This document shows, piece after piece, positions 50,687-62,809 of a stretch of DNA of 64,000 nt. Under the pieces are notes generated by a model. It was not told where the DNA came from, searched no databases, and saw only the letters and a program-made list of their open reading frames with translations. The stretch's first letter is position 1; every line of letters begins with the position of its first letter. The position numbers and the translations under genes were made by a program. Source of the stretch: Clitopilus passeckerianus (Eukaryota; Basidiomycota; Agaricomycetes; Agaricales; Entolomataceae); assembly GCA_944990035.1 (NCBI GenBank), contig CALYLX010000141.1, positions 434,001-498,000 of the forward strand. The letters run 5' to 3'.

Positions 50687-50925
50687 TCAATCTTCCTTCC
50701 CGAACCGTCTTGGGGCCAGGGCCCACAAAAGTGTCATATAGCCCATCATCGCCACCAGCCTGAATATCAGGAAGTTGCTGATTACTAGGGAGTCATCCCG
50801 TCGGGATGCATGAGGAACTCAGTGACTGAAGGCACTTTTATAGCACCGTATGAGGTAGTGGAGTAGGCTAACCAGTGCTTGAGTTGGGCAAACTGTGTCG
50901 CCAAAGGCCAATGCACCAGCACCTG
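50687..50925 (-). pseudogene. Relic of a second MFS transporter, internally deleted
   Basis: On the minus strand a 3' splice-site-like sequence (ttccag, about 50925) leads into GAGALA. After a frame change it reads LATQFAQLKHW, matching GAGALAAPLVATQFAQMKHW of the intact gene. About 110 bp later comes VAMMGYMTLLWALAPRR and a stop at 50687-50689, matching the intact terminal exon VVAMMAFMTIMWALVPKR. The exons between these (roughly 850 bp in the intact gene) are absent, as is everything upstream. This is a remnant of a same-strand tandem copy. Confidence 0.75.
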
Positions 50926-50935
50926 GAACGATTAG

Positions 50936-53389
50936 TCAGGACTCCGAGAATAGAAGAAGGCTTCTGGGTTGTCGTTGCCTCGCCATTTGCTTGGGTCCCC
51001 TGGAAGGGAGCAGTTCAAGTTCAGGTTAGGATCAGCCTGAGCAGCGAGCTCGAACCTAGATCGTTTGTGTGTGTTTGATCTGAACGCCGTAAGCCTGGCT
51101 GGAGCCGAAAAGGTTCTCTGTTTCCTTGAGCTTGAAGCTTGATCGTAGGCTGTGAGCGGCTAACTTGCCAACGTGCCAACCCTCGCACGGGTTTGAACGG
51201 TTGTCGTTCTTTTGGCCCGTTACACATCCCCTATCTCTCCGTGTCAAGTGTTCTCCGACGAGTGACCCGTTGCCCCAGCTACTATCGGCCGATCTGCTCA
51301 CAAAAACTCCAACAGATGTGCTCTTTACCACTCACGCCTGACTTACATTGGAGGTTGTCACTAATGCCCACCACTTCAATCTTCGTGACACGACAGTCAT
51401 CGTGTGATATACCTATACGCAAGGCTTGAGGCTCCCTCATTTTCTGCTAGCTGATTCAGGCAGCTCCTTGAAAGCCATGCATCGATTCTATCCGTTTGAG
51501 GTCAGCATTCCGAGGAATCCCAACTCCTCCCCCCCACACTGTCGCCTCTTCTACCCTCGAGATACACGCTGGAACCCCCCGGCTCCTCCTCTTCCATCAA
51601 TATCATTCTAAGCTCCTGCTACGGCCCCCGATTTCATCCTTTTCAGGTGTGAAGGCAACGGGGGAGGTCCAAGGCAGTCACATCAGCTGAGAAAGAGGCT
51701 AGGCAGCCTGCGATACCAGCGGAGAGGCGCAGATACAAGAGCATCTCCACTTGTCATTGAGGTGGTACAAACCAAGTCAACGGTGGAGTATCGCTATTGG
51801 GAGGCGGCGGAATTGGCGAATGGCGGCTCGCCACTTATATCAGGACAAGAACTGCAGCCATATACTATCACATCGACCAGCTTCACTTGCCCCCGAACAA
51901 ACCTGCCTCGTTCTTCATGGAATGCAGAGCAATTGGACTTATGCACTGCGTCTCCCAGTTCGCGTTTACTGAGGCGGAACGCTCCCGACGACATTACGAC
52001 TCCCAGCCTCCGCCGTTGCCTTTTTCTCTTCGAATTGGTGCGCATTCACTCGCATTGGGGACTACGGGGTCGCTTCGAAGTTCTCGCCGCCAAACCAGGC
52101 AAACTTTGGTTCTCCTCCAGGCCATCAATCGCCCTCTGGAGGGTTTATCTGGATAGGGAATCGTCGAAATGCTCCACCTCAAATGCTCAACTTTCGCAAG
52201 CCCAGCTAATATGTTCGGCATATTTACCCCCATCCTCGATCGTGATCCCAGCAAGACGTGCTTCACCACCATGCTCTCCCCCGAATTGTTGCGAACATGC
52301 TCCCCCAGCCTCACCCTTGTCACCATGAAGCGCCTCCCAGGTTTCTTTGGTTACATGCACGGGGATGCAAGCCGTCATCTACCTTCACCTCGGAGTCTTC
52401 ACTGCGCCCTTCAAGCGGTTGGGATGTTTACGGAGCATCTTCACCGAGAGGCTACTCCTTGGCGCGCCAACAGAAAGGAACGCGTTCCAGAGCCGAAGAG
52501 TCTCCGCTGCCTGCGACGTGCCAGGAGAGCACCTAGAGCGACCTTATTTGAAACGGTGGCGTGGATAAATCATGAGCCCAAAGTGTCTCTGGGTTGCTGC
52601 ACCGACGTATAGAGTAATCTCCGCATGGCACGCTTGAGATCATCTGTACATTATTCCAGGTGTTCGCGATCCCAGCTATATGTCACGGTAAAGTGGTAGG
52701 CTCAAAGACCTGGGCATTAATTGAAAAATCGTTGCTTTATCAAACCCGGCCCCCTACAGCTTTGCTTCCGAAAGAAAACAGAAGAAAATGGCATCCATAA
52801 TACTCCCCGAGAGATTAGTACTAAACTTAGACTGAGACATTCGTGACAAGAACTGATCGATGATCGCCTAGCAGATCATGAATCAGTAATCATCCTTCAG
52901 AGCACCGGAAGGAAAAATTCTATGAAGGATCTCGCACTCAGCTCAGAACCTCAGCGTGAGTCGATCAACATCTCAGCTCCCGAGAGGCTTGGCAGGTCTC
53001 ACCCAGTCGGGAAAATGCCTTGCTCGCCCATGTCAAGGACATGGGCAAACAAGTTTCGGGACGCTATTATCCTCGACCTGTAAGGAATTGCGTTTCCAGC
53101 AGACGAATCCACATGAAAGTGAAAGTAATAGGGATCAAGCCCGACCTACGCTTCCGGGTCCGGCACAACATTTTGCCCCCCGACCACAGAATATATCGCC
53201 CACCATTGTTCGACGCAAGCAACCCCAAGCAGCAGGCAGCGGTCAAGCTCCGGAAATCCCCATTGTACCCAACGTCTTCAGTACATAAACACCCGTCGAG
53301 GCTTATCGGTCTAGGGCCCATATCTCAAAGCCTCTTTAGGGCCACTCTTACCTCAACCCATTGTACTTTTATGGAGGCGCCAACAACCC
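50936..53389. other. No gene recognised
   Basis: The longest frame is 51762-52328 (188 codons, plus) with other frames open over the same DNA. It has no recognisable motif, low hydrophobic organisation and no paralog seen here. The GC-rich composition at 51.7-52.6 kb makes chance ORFs likely. Confidence 0.4.
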
Positions 53390-55058
53390 ATGACCTGGAG
53401 CGCTTGGTCACCTTTCGTAATCTTCTCAAGGTTTGCTTGGTTCAACTCTGAGGGGTGCATCCTTCTTGGCACTAACGTCATTCAGTATTGGACAGGTAGA
53501 GCAATTGAATTTTATTTTGACTTTGATAAGATTTCCACTGAGCTTATTTCCATCGACTTAGCAGCAGGCGTCGCAGTTCTGGTAAGGATAAATCCTTTCT
53601 GTTCAGGGAATCGTGCTCACTTGCGGCTCACTCTCAAGTATTACGACTACCTTCTCACTCTTGAAGCCGAGGTACATTCCCGCATTATCACTCATTAGAC
53701 CTTATCTTCACTGTAGGTAGGTGACGTTAATTTGGAAGTCAAAATGGAGCTTCGGCAAGATTATATTTCTATTGTCTCGATATTTCGCAATCGTGGCTTC
53801 ACCAATGTTTCTATATTGTGAGTTATTCGATCCATTGTCTCGCATCTAGAGTAATGACACTGGTCATAGTTTACTTCGCGACCCACCCTTCGCTCAAGGT
53901 ACTTTTTTTAGTATTCGCGGTTGACAAGTACTCTTACTATCGTATACAGGCTTGTCGGAGCCTATTTTCCGCCGGCATTTGTGCGTCTGCCTTTGCGTCG
54001 CCTAAGAAGGTATTAAGATGCTATTTTACAGGGCTGCTCGTTGTGGATATTCTGTGGGCACAAGGTACGAGATCTGCATTGCACACGAAGCCAATACAAA
54101 TCCTTTGATGTGCTTAGGGATTCTCATCATGAGAACATACGCCCTCTCTGGGAACGAAACCCGACTTCTATATCTCCTGCTTGCCATGCAGCTTGTACGT
54201 CTTTAGCTTGCTTCTTCATACCATTTTGTTGTTAAAAATCCTCTCAGGGTTGGTCATGCCCTTATATGTGGATACTTTCAAGACAAATAAAATCTTTTCA
54301 CTGTCGGTACCCGGTCTCTCAAGAATTTTTTAGGTAACTGATAAATATTCGTAGACGGCCATCCTCCATTTCCTTCGATGATAGGGTGCTTTGTCACTGC
54401 CCGTGACTCGATTGGACGCTACGCATATTTCGGTGTGGTCGCGGAGGAGATGAGTGAGTTCTACGCAATGATGCACCTATATGCAATCAACTAAAAGACT
54501 ACAGTTATTATACTGCTCACGCTCTGGTTTGGAGTAACCAAGTTTAGGCATTCAAATAATCATCTGGTATTCGTTCTGTATAGAGATGGCATTTTTTATT
54601 TCCTATATCTGTTTTGTGAGGAGTTCAACTCTCCCCGAGCCGAAACACACTGACACCCCTACTCCAAAGCCGTTTCTCTTGCAAACATTTTGATTCAATT
54701 CTTGGGACCGGTGAGTTGATTGCTCTGCTACACTAGCTTATTCAACCGTTCCTGATCCGTTATAGCCTGAACTTCATAATATGCTCGTGATGTGAGGCTT
54801 CCACTTCCTTCCCTTTGCCCAATCAAACTTGACGATTACATATGCAGCTTTCAATTCTTCATGCATTCGATCCTCTCTTGTCGAATCATCCTTCATGTCC
54901 GAGGAGCCGCAAGACTTGATCAACTGGCTTCGCTGCGCCGTGAAATGCCTACAATCCAGTTCAACCACGGTGAAGAAGGAACTGGAGGGGGTTCGCTTTG
55001 GCATAGGACAACGAGGTCAATTCGGTCTCCACGGATTTGGACTATTGAAGAAGAATAG
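53390..55058 (+). CDS. DUF6533-type integral membrane protein
   Basis: A seven-helix-like membrane protein of a large basidiomycete family of unknown function. Exons deduced so far: up to 53581 (ISTELISIDLAAGVAVL), 53639-53671 (YYDYLLTLEAE) and 53721-53817 (VTLIWKSKWSFGKIIFLLSRY). Later exons carry ILIMRTYALSGNETRLLYLL (about 54120-54180), GCFVTARDSIGRYAYFGVVA (54387-54446), ILLTLWFGVTKFRHSNNHLV and LYRDGIFYFLYL (54505-54612), and a last exon from about 54837 with MHSILSCRIILHVR to the stop at 55058. The YDYLLTL, RTYAL and YRDGIFYF motifs are diagnostic. The start is uncertain: 53390 is the only upstream ATG in frame and gives an unusually long N-terminus. The second transmembrane exon (about 53870-54060) was not resolved, so a defect there cannot be excluded. 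Confidence 0.75.
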
Positions 55059-58000
55059 ACTCGTCATGTTGATGAGTCGACAATTAGAGTAGGATTCGAG
55101 AAATTTATGATTCAAAGTATTTAGTACACTAGAGTTAATGACGAAAACAAAGGACGCATGACGTCCGCAGCTTCATACACGCGGAGCAATCGCCCAGACG
55201 ACATTCGTCGAGAGGGTATGGTATGTATCTTCCTTTCTATCTCCTTTGATCCTTCCTGTGTGATCGTCCTCCGTGAGGTTGTGGTTGCCTCTGAAGTTTA
55301 TAAGATTGTCGGGCCGGGCCGACGGGAAGCTCAAAGAAGGATATAGGCTTGAGTTGGCGAGTAAGCTCAGCTCCTCGGGCCTGTGTTCAAGATCGACGGT
55401 AGCGACGAGGGCGGGAGCAACGCCGACATGGAGGGCCAAGCACTCATGCTGGAGAGCGATATTCCCTAGGTAGGAGGGTAGGAGACTGGCGAGGCGTCTC
55501 ATGCCAAGTCAGGTCCGTGAAGTCGGGTGTGATCTCCAGCAGCCAGTTCCCGAATATCGTAGGATGGAGGAGGGTCTGGTCGCTATCTGGTCCCTGCTGT
55601 ATTGCGACACCTGGGCAGGGGAGCCGGATTCAAGATCCCTTGTGGTGTTATGCTGGGAGTCCTCCAAACACGAGCTGTATGTTGAGCATCTGCTCTAAAG
55701 TCAGGAGGGCGGTCGACCATGCTCGACTGGATGGAGATGGGGGGGGGGGTCGTCGTCTGTTCGTGGTCGCAACGGTAGTCCTCTCGGACAACCCGTTCGC
55801 TCTTCATGACGTACAGGAAGTCGCCGGGTTGATTAAGGGAGGAGGTGGCTAAGAGGGATGGTGGGTTTGTTGTGCTTTCAGGTCTAGAGTGTCTCGAACA
55901 CGGGAGGGCAAGGAGGAGCAGCGGAGGTGGATTCCTTCATGGATCAGGTTATTAGTAAAGCCGTCGGAGTGGAGTGAACAGACGAACCGATGCTCATCAG
56001 AATCTGCCTACCCATGGCTCTCCCAATTACGGCGAGCAGCTCTGCAGGCATATCCAACCTCCATATCCCCGACGATGAAGGGCCCTCGAAGGACCATATC
56101 CGATCCCCTGACGCCGGACCGTCACATTCAGTTTCGTAGTCTTCTCCTTTTTTCGTCAGCATTAGTGGGTTGCAAGCGTGCTGCAGCCTCAACATGAACC
56201 GAAGGATGCATGAACGCAGGCGGCATAACGGGTGGCAACGGCCCGTGGAGGTTCATGTTCCTATGTAGATGCTTGAGTGAGGAAGAGTTTTACAGGAGGC
56301 TTTATGCACCTACAAGATGGCAAGCATCCGCCTCCATGACATTCACCAGCCTGAGCAATGCTGAGCATGCCTCGCAACACCTTCTTCTCAATATCTCCAA
56401 CTCTGCCGGAAGAACAGGCCCCTAGCAGCTCTAGACGTGTATACACCAGTTGTAGCACCAACGTTTCCTCCCTGGGGGAAGCAGCCCGGAGACGCCGAGG
56501 CGATATGAGGTAGCTGCAAGCTCGGAGAATGACAGGGGTCTGTCTTTTTCCCGTCCAGTCGCGGAGGTAGAGGAGGCGTTCACAGACGTGCGAAGTCGTT
56601 GGTTGGTGGTATGTAATGGGAGGGAGTGGAAGGACGGGATGGTATTGAGCGAGGTGGGATCCAAACCAGCGGAGCCTTCGAGAATGGACTTGTCAGGTGG
56701 GAAGCCATGTCTCCATAGATAGACCGCTTTGATCTTGAGGAAGTGTGAAGAGAATCAGAACGTTCATGATTGAACGTTTATACATTTAACGTCGAAGCTG
56801 CGTGGAGGCAAGAAAGAGTGCTTTGAGTATTTGGTCTGAAAGAGTTGGAAGCTGGTCGCATGGCCAGAAACGGCAGGATTTTCTCACACGGTCTTCATAA
56901 CATCATTCACTAATTTCGGTGCCATCGACCAGGACAATAAGACCCTCAGCTGCTCGATCGCCCCGCCCTTAGCAAGCATATGTTTGAGCAGTACCCATGC
57001 CTATGGATGGCTGGGGCATTCTCTGTGCCTCCTGGTGAACTTTCCTCGACGAGTGAGCCCAGCTGCTTCATCCCTGCTAACCCGTCTGCTCGCAAAAACT
57101 TCGGCGGGTTCATATCTGCCAGTCAAGCTTCGCTCCTAGGATGCACAAGTCGTCGTTCATCTCCACCTCTCTCGACTTCGTGGATCGCTGCTGCCAAACT
57201 GTGATATCTGCGGAATACCTGCATCCAGATCTCCGCATTCGCCGCTAGCTATTCAACGTTCATTTGCTCCTTGAATGCCACGGCTGTGATACCCTCCTGC
57301 TCGAGATAGAACCACAAGAAGGACCTCCTTACACCATCCCCTTTTAACACCCCGCCACTTCACAAACCCGGCGAGCCTCTGCATCCCTGCATGGCACGAT
57401 CGCCTCCAGAAGCAAGCCGGAACATCTTAAGACTGTCGTTAACATCATTTCGGGAAGGGCATTCGACCTCTATGGGAACGCGTAACAGGGAGAATCAGGA
57501 ATCCTGAAAGTTGGGTACCAGAGAACTCAACGCCGCTCTCATAATGTTATCTCTCAAGTCCTCGAGATACGTGCTGCCACTTCTAGGCTCTACCCTTCGT
57601 AAACCCTCGACAACTACCACAGCCCTCTGTTTCGTCCCTTTCATGCATCAAGGTAGCGGAGGAGAATCAAAACGGGTGCAATGGATGTATCCAATCCTCT
57701 CGCGCTCTTCCTGCTCCCAACAAGCAGGCGCTGACGCGCGAGTGCCAGCCGGAACTATCAAGTTGTCACAGGCGCATTTGCAGCAGAATACCGGCGTTTG
57801 GCAAGACGGTGGAATTTATCAACTGCGTTCGCCTACGCGTAAGAGAGCTCGTCTATAGGTAGGCCTTGGTATTTCTATCGAACCAAGAATCGGGTCTAAT
57901 TTCGCCTTTTAGCCTGTTACTACCGTATTGGAATGCGGAAACTATCCTATCCTTTCCCCACTCTAGTTCCGATATCCTTCGCTCTCTTTTCCCTCGCGTC

Positions 58001-58782
58001 CTTCACTTTCGACATTCGTGGAGTTTCTCCCATTCGCTAGTTTGCATGGCTGCTTCATCGAATCGTCGGTATCCGCTCGTCTCGCCCCTGTAGCCCTTGG
58101 GGATCACCCTGGCGTCTGCAGATGCCATAGCACGAAGAGGGAAAATTTCGACTTCATATATGAATCTTCATTCTCCGTAATTTGAGCATGCTGTATACTT
58201 AATCCTTGGTGTAACTACATTTGAGCTGGAATCGTCCACTGACCAATGACAAGCTCGACTCTGCTCAGTCCGGAATACCGGTTACGAGTCTGGAGTGATA
58301 ACGTAAGAATCGAACTATAGGGGAAGATCCTATCAGTTGAATCGCGACATCCCTGAAAAAACACGGAATTTCATTTGTTAAGTCATTTTCTCTCGTTGCC
58401 ATTGGCTGCAAAACCATTTCGCGTTCTATTTTCGTCGTTGTCTTGGCAAATAATCGAAAAAGGAAACATTCCCTTTCCTGGCCTGATTCATTGATGGAGA
58501 TAGTGATGGCATCTTTACGACAAGTGGACGCCTCAAGCGACCCTTTCTGCGATACTCTCCCATGATTGGGACGCTTTTGAACCCAATGAACTCGACTTTT
58601 GAACACTCACATACCTCGTTGAAACCAAGCCTAGACAAGTTTATTCTCTTACCGGACGGCGGGTCGTCCAGTTCTCGAACTTCTAGGCGGCCCAGTGTTT
58701 GGTCAATGTTTTCGTCAAAAATTTCCGTCTTTCTCGATCGTGGCTGTTGGGATGTGAGAGCTTCTGCACCTCCTCCTCCGTC
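55059..58782. other. No gene supported
   Basis: Short overlapping ORFs occur on both strands, the longest 115 codons (57511-57858). A candidate intron at 57859-57911 (gtaggc...ttttag) resembles one at 63167-63223, including 'gaatcgggtct' just before the acceptor, which suggests another pair of diverged gene-derived repeats. I see no recognisable domain. A poly-G run lies at 55739-55748. Confidence 0.4.
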
Positions 58783-59580
58783 ATGGCACCACGATTCCCA
58801 CCGGGGGTCCTGTCGAAGATCCTTCTTTCTGTTGATATTCGCGATCCAGTGACGCCCAGAACTCTTTTCGACGTGCGCCCTAGTAGTCCATTGTACCTTT
58901 CGCCACGCAAGCCGTGCAATTTGTTCTGTATGGAAAGACATCGAATTGTCCGATCCCGTTGAAATCAAACGATTTTACAACCTTTCATTTCATCCCAATC
59001 TCATCCCAATCAGAGTTTCTCCGCCCAGATCAAACATATTTCTATCCACTGCATCGGTTTTGCAGAAGCGTCGGCCACCCTCCTACTTCAGAGCATGGCG
59101 CTCAGACGTACCGTTTCTCTTTCCATCCAACTCGTTGGCTGCCCTTTGGCCACCATAGAATCATCTATGCAGTCTATAACCCGTCTGGTTTTGGAGGGTG
59201 TTCAGTTTAGCAGCCAACTTCCCCTCGTACCCTTCCTTAGCTCATTCCAACAACTAACAGATCTCGTTCTCATTGACTGCTTGTATGGCCGCCTTGGTGG
59301 TCGTGGAAGCACCTTACCGCCGCCGCTCACTCAGGCTCACCTCCATTTTTGCCACGCCCAATGCACAGGCGCTGCCGCAAGAACAGGTGGCCTAGTACAG
59401 TGGCTTGCCACTCCAGGAATTCAACCACCTCCTTACGAGTGTTAAGTTGCTTGTCTGTCGAGAACAGTCAAGTCAATGACATTTCCAACGTTTTGACAGC
59501 GGTCTCTTCGTCCCTCCGCATCGTGACGCTCAGTATTCAGCTCAGCCATTCGCATGTGGATGCCGCACTTAGTCCAAGGT
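58783..59580 (+). pseudogene. F-box/LRR-type protein relic
   Basis: ATG at 58783 begins MAPRFPPGVLSKILLSVDIR and continues to TLFDVRPSS, the pattern of basidiomycete F-box-like domains (hydrophobic PP-x-VLSKIL-x-D, then LFxVRxSS). Downstream pieces typical of these proteins lie in different frames: IKRFYNLSFHPNLIPI (about 58968-59015), SITRLVLEGVQF and FQQLTDLVLIDC (59176-59280), and LRVLSCLSVENSQV with SSLRIVTLSIQL (59436-59550). At least two frame changes with no good intron separate them. The similarity stops near 59580. F-box proteins recruit substrates to SCF ubiquitin ligases, and this copy should be inactive. Confidence 0.6.
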
Positions 59581-61157
59581 GTCACAACGAGAAGGGGAGG
59601 GGAAAAAGGCCGAAGGCCGGCCACAGACTCGTATTGCCGGGCGCCTCCGCTTGCCACGGCCCTCTACCCACACGTCCGTTGGGAACCTTTGAGACGGAGG
59701 CGCGAAACGACCTGCCCTAAACAAGCCGGAAACAGGAACACTTTCCCACACAGATCCTGTCCTCGTTCAAACCTTGTCAAGTACTGGCGTCTAGTGTTCT
59801 CTTGATAGGTCTTTCATGAAGAATCCGGGGCCGTAATATGTCCCCGACGTGGCAAAAATATTACTCTTTTTTGCTCCCTGACCAGGTTTTTGGGTGCAAT
59901 AACTTGGAGAGACCTTCCGTTTGCGCAGCCTTGTTTCTCAATTTCCAACCAGGTGCCCAGAACTTGGACCGCTCATCGAAGAGAAGAGGAGGCTACTTTC
60001 TAGACGACACATCCCGCGCAACTTCTACGGACTCCGAAGATTAATGACAACATTAATGGAGATGGAAGGACAAGTAGGGGCGTCGAATCACATGGCTGAC
60101 TGCTTGGAGCGGGTGGCATGCCTGTGCGGGCGATAAGAGGTATGCTTGGTGGAGCGCAAATGAAGATTTTGGACCCGATCTAATACTGAACTGGACCGGA
60201 ACCGCAACAAGGACACGAGGGGCGTACTATTCTATTAGAACAGAAATTACCTGAGTTGCAGGTGTTCAACGTAGTTGTGATTGAGGTATACCCGTGCTGA
60301 AAGGTTCGAGACGTATAAATTCGAGGCGAAAAGAATACATCGTCTAGTTCTGGGGGTTTGATTGAAGATACGGAGGAGCGTTGGATCGGATCGAACAGAT
60401 CCCGCCTCTGTGGACCATAGTATCTATATCTAGATAGCATGGTAGCGTTCAAGCTACCTATCAGAAATTGGCAGATTGAATGCAAAGTCTTGACGTGCCG
60501 AGTAATTGAGGTAGTTTCGAACTTGCCAGCCCAGGAGGATCCATTAGGTACTTCTGTAGACGTCACGTATGGGAACTAAAACTGAGGAAAAACGTAGCAA
60601 AACAGACTCACCTTCCTCTTTTTCTGAGATGCGTAGGGTAGTTTTCTATAACTCGTTATCTGGCTATCGAATCGCCCCAAATTCGCTAGTGGCTGTGACT
60701 CGAATTTGAAAGTCGATCCATGATAGCTCAATTTGATTGACAGTTGCCTGGCAGCTTGTTGGAAAATATTATTGAATGTTTTCCCAGCCATATTCGTCGG
60801 AAATGAAGCTTGCGAACTATCTCCATTTCAACCTCTTATTCTGGGAGCCAGTTATGGGAATCAGAAAAAGAATGGGAATCTCAGACGGCTTGGAAACACC
60901 TCTGTTCAGTCTGCTTTCGTATATTGTCATTTGGAAGGCGAAGATCGGCTAATATCTCATTTCTCCAGAACTCATGAACTCATTATGCAAATCGAGATAT
61001 GACATCATTGTGTAACCATTCCTCTTTAAGCAAGGAGGAGCTCCTATGCGCTTCTCACTTGGGCCGAGTCGGGAAACGAAGGATTATTTGAAGCTCCATA
61101 CTTCGTCCTACTGCTCTCAGATCCGCCGACTATCTACCCCGCTGTTGTACCTTCGCA
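59581..61157. other. Mostly empty; one possible small two-exon gene on the minus strand
   Basis: A minus-strand frame from 60791 begins MAGKTFNNIFQQAARQLSIK and reaches a gtgagt donor near 60612. An acceptor (ctacag, about 60555) would continue it in frame for about 30 codons, giving a protein of about 90 residues with no recognised fold. Otherwise nothing. The last part (about 60950-61157) is the upstream region of the terpene synthase. Confidence 0.25.
59690..59752 (+). repeat. Short dispersed repeat S, copy 1
   Basis: The block 'cgcgaaacgacctgccctaaac' and the following 'ggaaacag...ttcccac' recur at 62373-62440 in the same orientation. The copies are about 2.7 kb apart and lie on either side of the terpene synthase gene. 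Confidence 0.6.
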
Positions 61158-62277
61158 ATGACCCATAACTTACCATCCAACCCTCTCGCTTTAAAACCCG
61201 CCTTCAAATCTCTATACACCGTATCCGGCCGTGCTCCATACGTTGACAAAGTTGCTGCTAGGGTGCGAGAATACTACCAAGAACGCTGGCCCTGGGCATC
61301 CGATAAAGCTAAGGAAGTCTACGGCAACCAAGACGTCGAGCAGTGGGGACTACTCGTATGTCCGGATGCTCCGGAAGAGCGAGCAGAGCTTGCGGCTTCT
61401 TGGGTTGCATTCTTTGTCTTCTACGATGACCTCTTGGAGACGCTAGAGACCAAAGAGGTCAGCAAGTCTTCGTTCCGTTTCATGGCGTCGTGATTGAGAT
61501 CTGAAATCCTCTAATAGGCGATGAAATCCGTGGAGGGTATAAAAGCGATCATGAAAGGTTCTAAGAAGCCGGAAGATACCGTTGAGGGTATTATGCATGA
61601 TCTCTGCACTCGTATCCTTTCGTTCGGGAACGAGTACTCTCAGAGTCTTGCCCACCAGCTCTTTGACGAGACTGGCCGTTATTTGGACGCTGCGGGTAAC
61701 CAAACCGAGCGTCGCAAGAGCCTTGAACAAGGTTTCGATGGTTATCTGAAATATAGGACTGTCGAGGGAGGTTTCTGGTCAGTGCATCCTTCCGTATACC
61801 TTCACAGCAGCTCAATGACACCCCACCCAAATACCCGCAGGTTCACGTTCAAGCTCTTTTCTTGGGAGCTTGATCTTATTCCCCCTACTCAGCGTCTGTC
61901 AGAAGACCCGGAATTCAAGTCTCTCTGCGGGTCACGAGATGCTCGTGAACGATCTGTACTCGTACCGTTGGGAAACCGAATTACTTCGTGAAGATGTCGA
62001 CGGGGCTGATCCTGCGCAAGGATACGTCCTATACAACGCCGTCTGTGTTCTTATGCAGCAGGAGGGTATAGACGAGACAAACGTGATGAGCTACTTGGGC
62101 GCAGAGATCACTAAGAATGAACATGAGTTCATTAACACGGTAAAAAGGTTGAGGGAGAGGTACCAAGATTCCAAGGAAGATCTGGATATCGTGAATCGTT
62201 GGGCCTTCGTGCTCACTGACTTTGTCGCTGGGAGTCTTCTGTGGTCCGTTAACTGCAGGAGATACAATTTGGTGTAA
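61158..62277 (+). pseudogene. Class I terpene synthase (sesquiterpene-synthase-like) with an apparent frameshift
   Basis: Class I terpene synthases ionise a prenyl diphosphate such as FPP with Mg2+ and cyclise it. Exons: 61158-61457, 61518-61777 and 61841-62277, in total about 332 residues, normal for fungal sesquiterpene synthases. The aspartate-rich motif is YDDLLE (about residue 90). The NSE motif is NDLYSYRWE, NDxxSxxxE, at 61945-61971. The C-terminal RY pair is RRYN. The frame changes once: after EDPEFKSL the reading must skip one base near 61926 to reach AGHEMLVNDLYSY, and no GT-AG intron of usable length fits. Either the gene is a fresh pseudogene cut off before the NSE motif, or the assembly has a one-base error. 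No P450 or other tailoring gene lies beside it. Confidence 0.8.
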
Positions 62278-62372
62278 TGTATGTATGACTACCTTGCACA
62301 AACGAATCTGGAAATTTCGCTGTCGTGTTACACCTTTGTATCTTCTCGATGTGGAAGAGAGATGACATGTGG

Positions 62373-62440
62373 CGGGCCTTGAGTCGGAACGCGGAACGCG
62401 AAACGGCCTGCCCTAAACGCCCTGGAAACAGAAATATGTT
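62373..62440 (+). repeat. Short dispersed repeat S, copy 2
   Basis: Partner of 59690-59752, sharing 'cgcgaaacggcctgccctaaac' and the adjoining 'ggaaacag' block. Confidence 0.6.
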
Positions 62441-62618
62441 CCCACCTTGATTCATTATTTCTTCTTCGTTCACAATCTTGCCTGGACAATTTTTGCGCAT
62501 TCCGTCGTAAACGGGTCAATCCTATGATTCCTATCATCCTCGCCACAACAACATGTGCCTCCAATAACGATGCATTAGTACATGGCCTTGAGCCCCTAAC
62601 ACCTTGATCACGGACGAA

Positions 62619-62809
62619 ATGACGCTTGCTACTTCGTACGACTTGGACAACGACGGCAAGCGATGTGCCTCCGTGGAGCCAGTGGACTTGAATAATTGGG
62701 TGAGCTTTCTTGCTCCGTTCTCGTGAACCCTTTCACTGAAGAATTTTTCTTGCTACCACTATAGTTTGAACAAGCGAGTTGTCCTGGATGCCCACAACTT
62801 TCAGCTTAG
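62619..62809 (+). CDS. Possible tiny two-exon gene (about 42 aa), unknown
   Basis: ATG at 62619 opens MTLATSYDLDNDGKRCASV and ends at NNW before a gtgagc donor (about 62700). An acceptor (actatag, about 62764) restores FEQASCPGCPQLSA and a stop. The splice signals are good but the product is very short and matches nothing I know. Confidence 0.2.

Noticed and set aside
51762..52328. 188-codon plus-strand ORF as a possible gene
   Set aside because: Several frames on both strands are open over the same GC-rich DNA, with no motif, splice structure or paralog to support any of them.
58426..58968. 180-codon minus-strand ORF
   Set aside because: It lies antisense to the F-box relic, shows no domain, and the opposite strand has clear family motifs.
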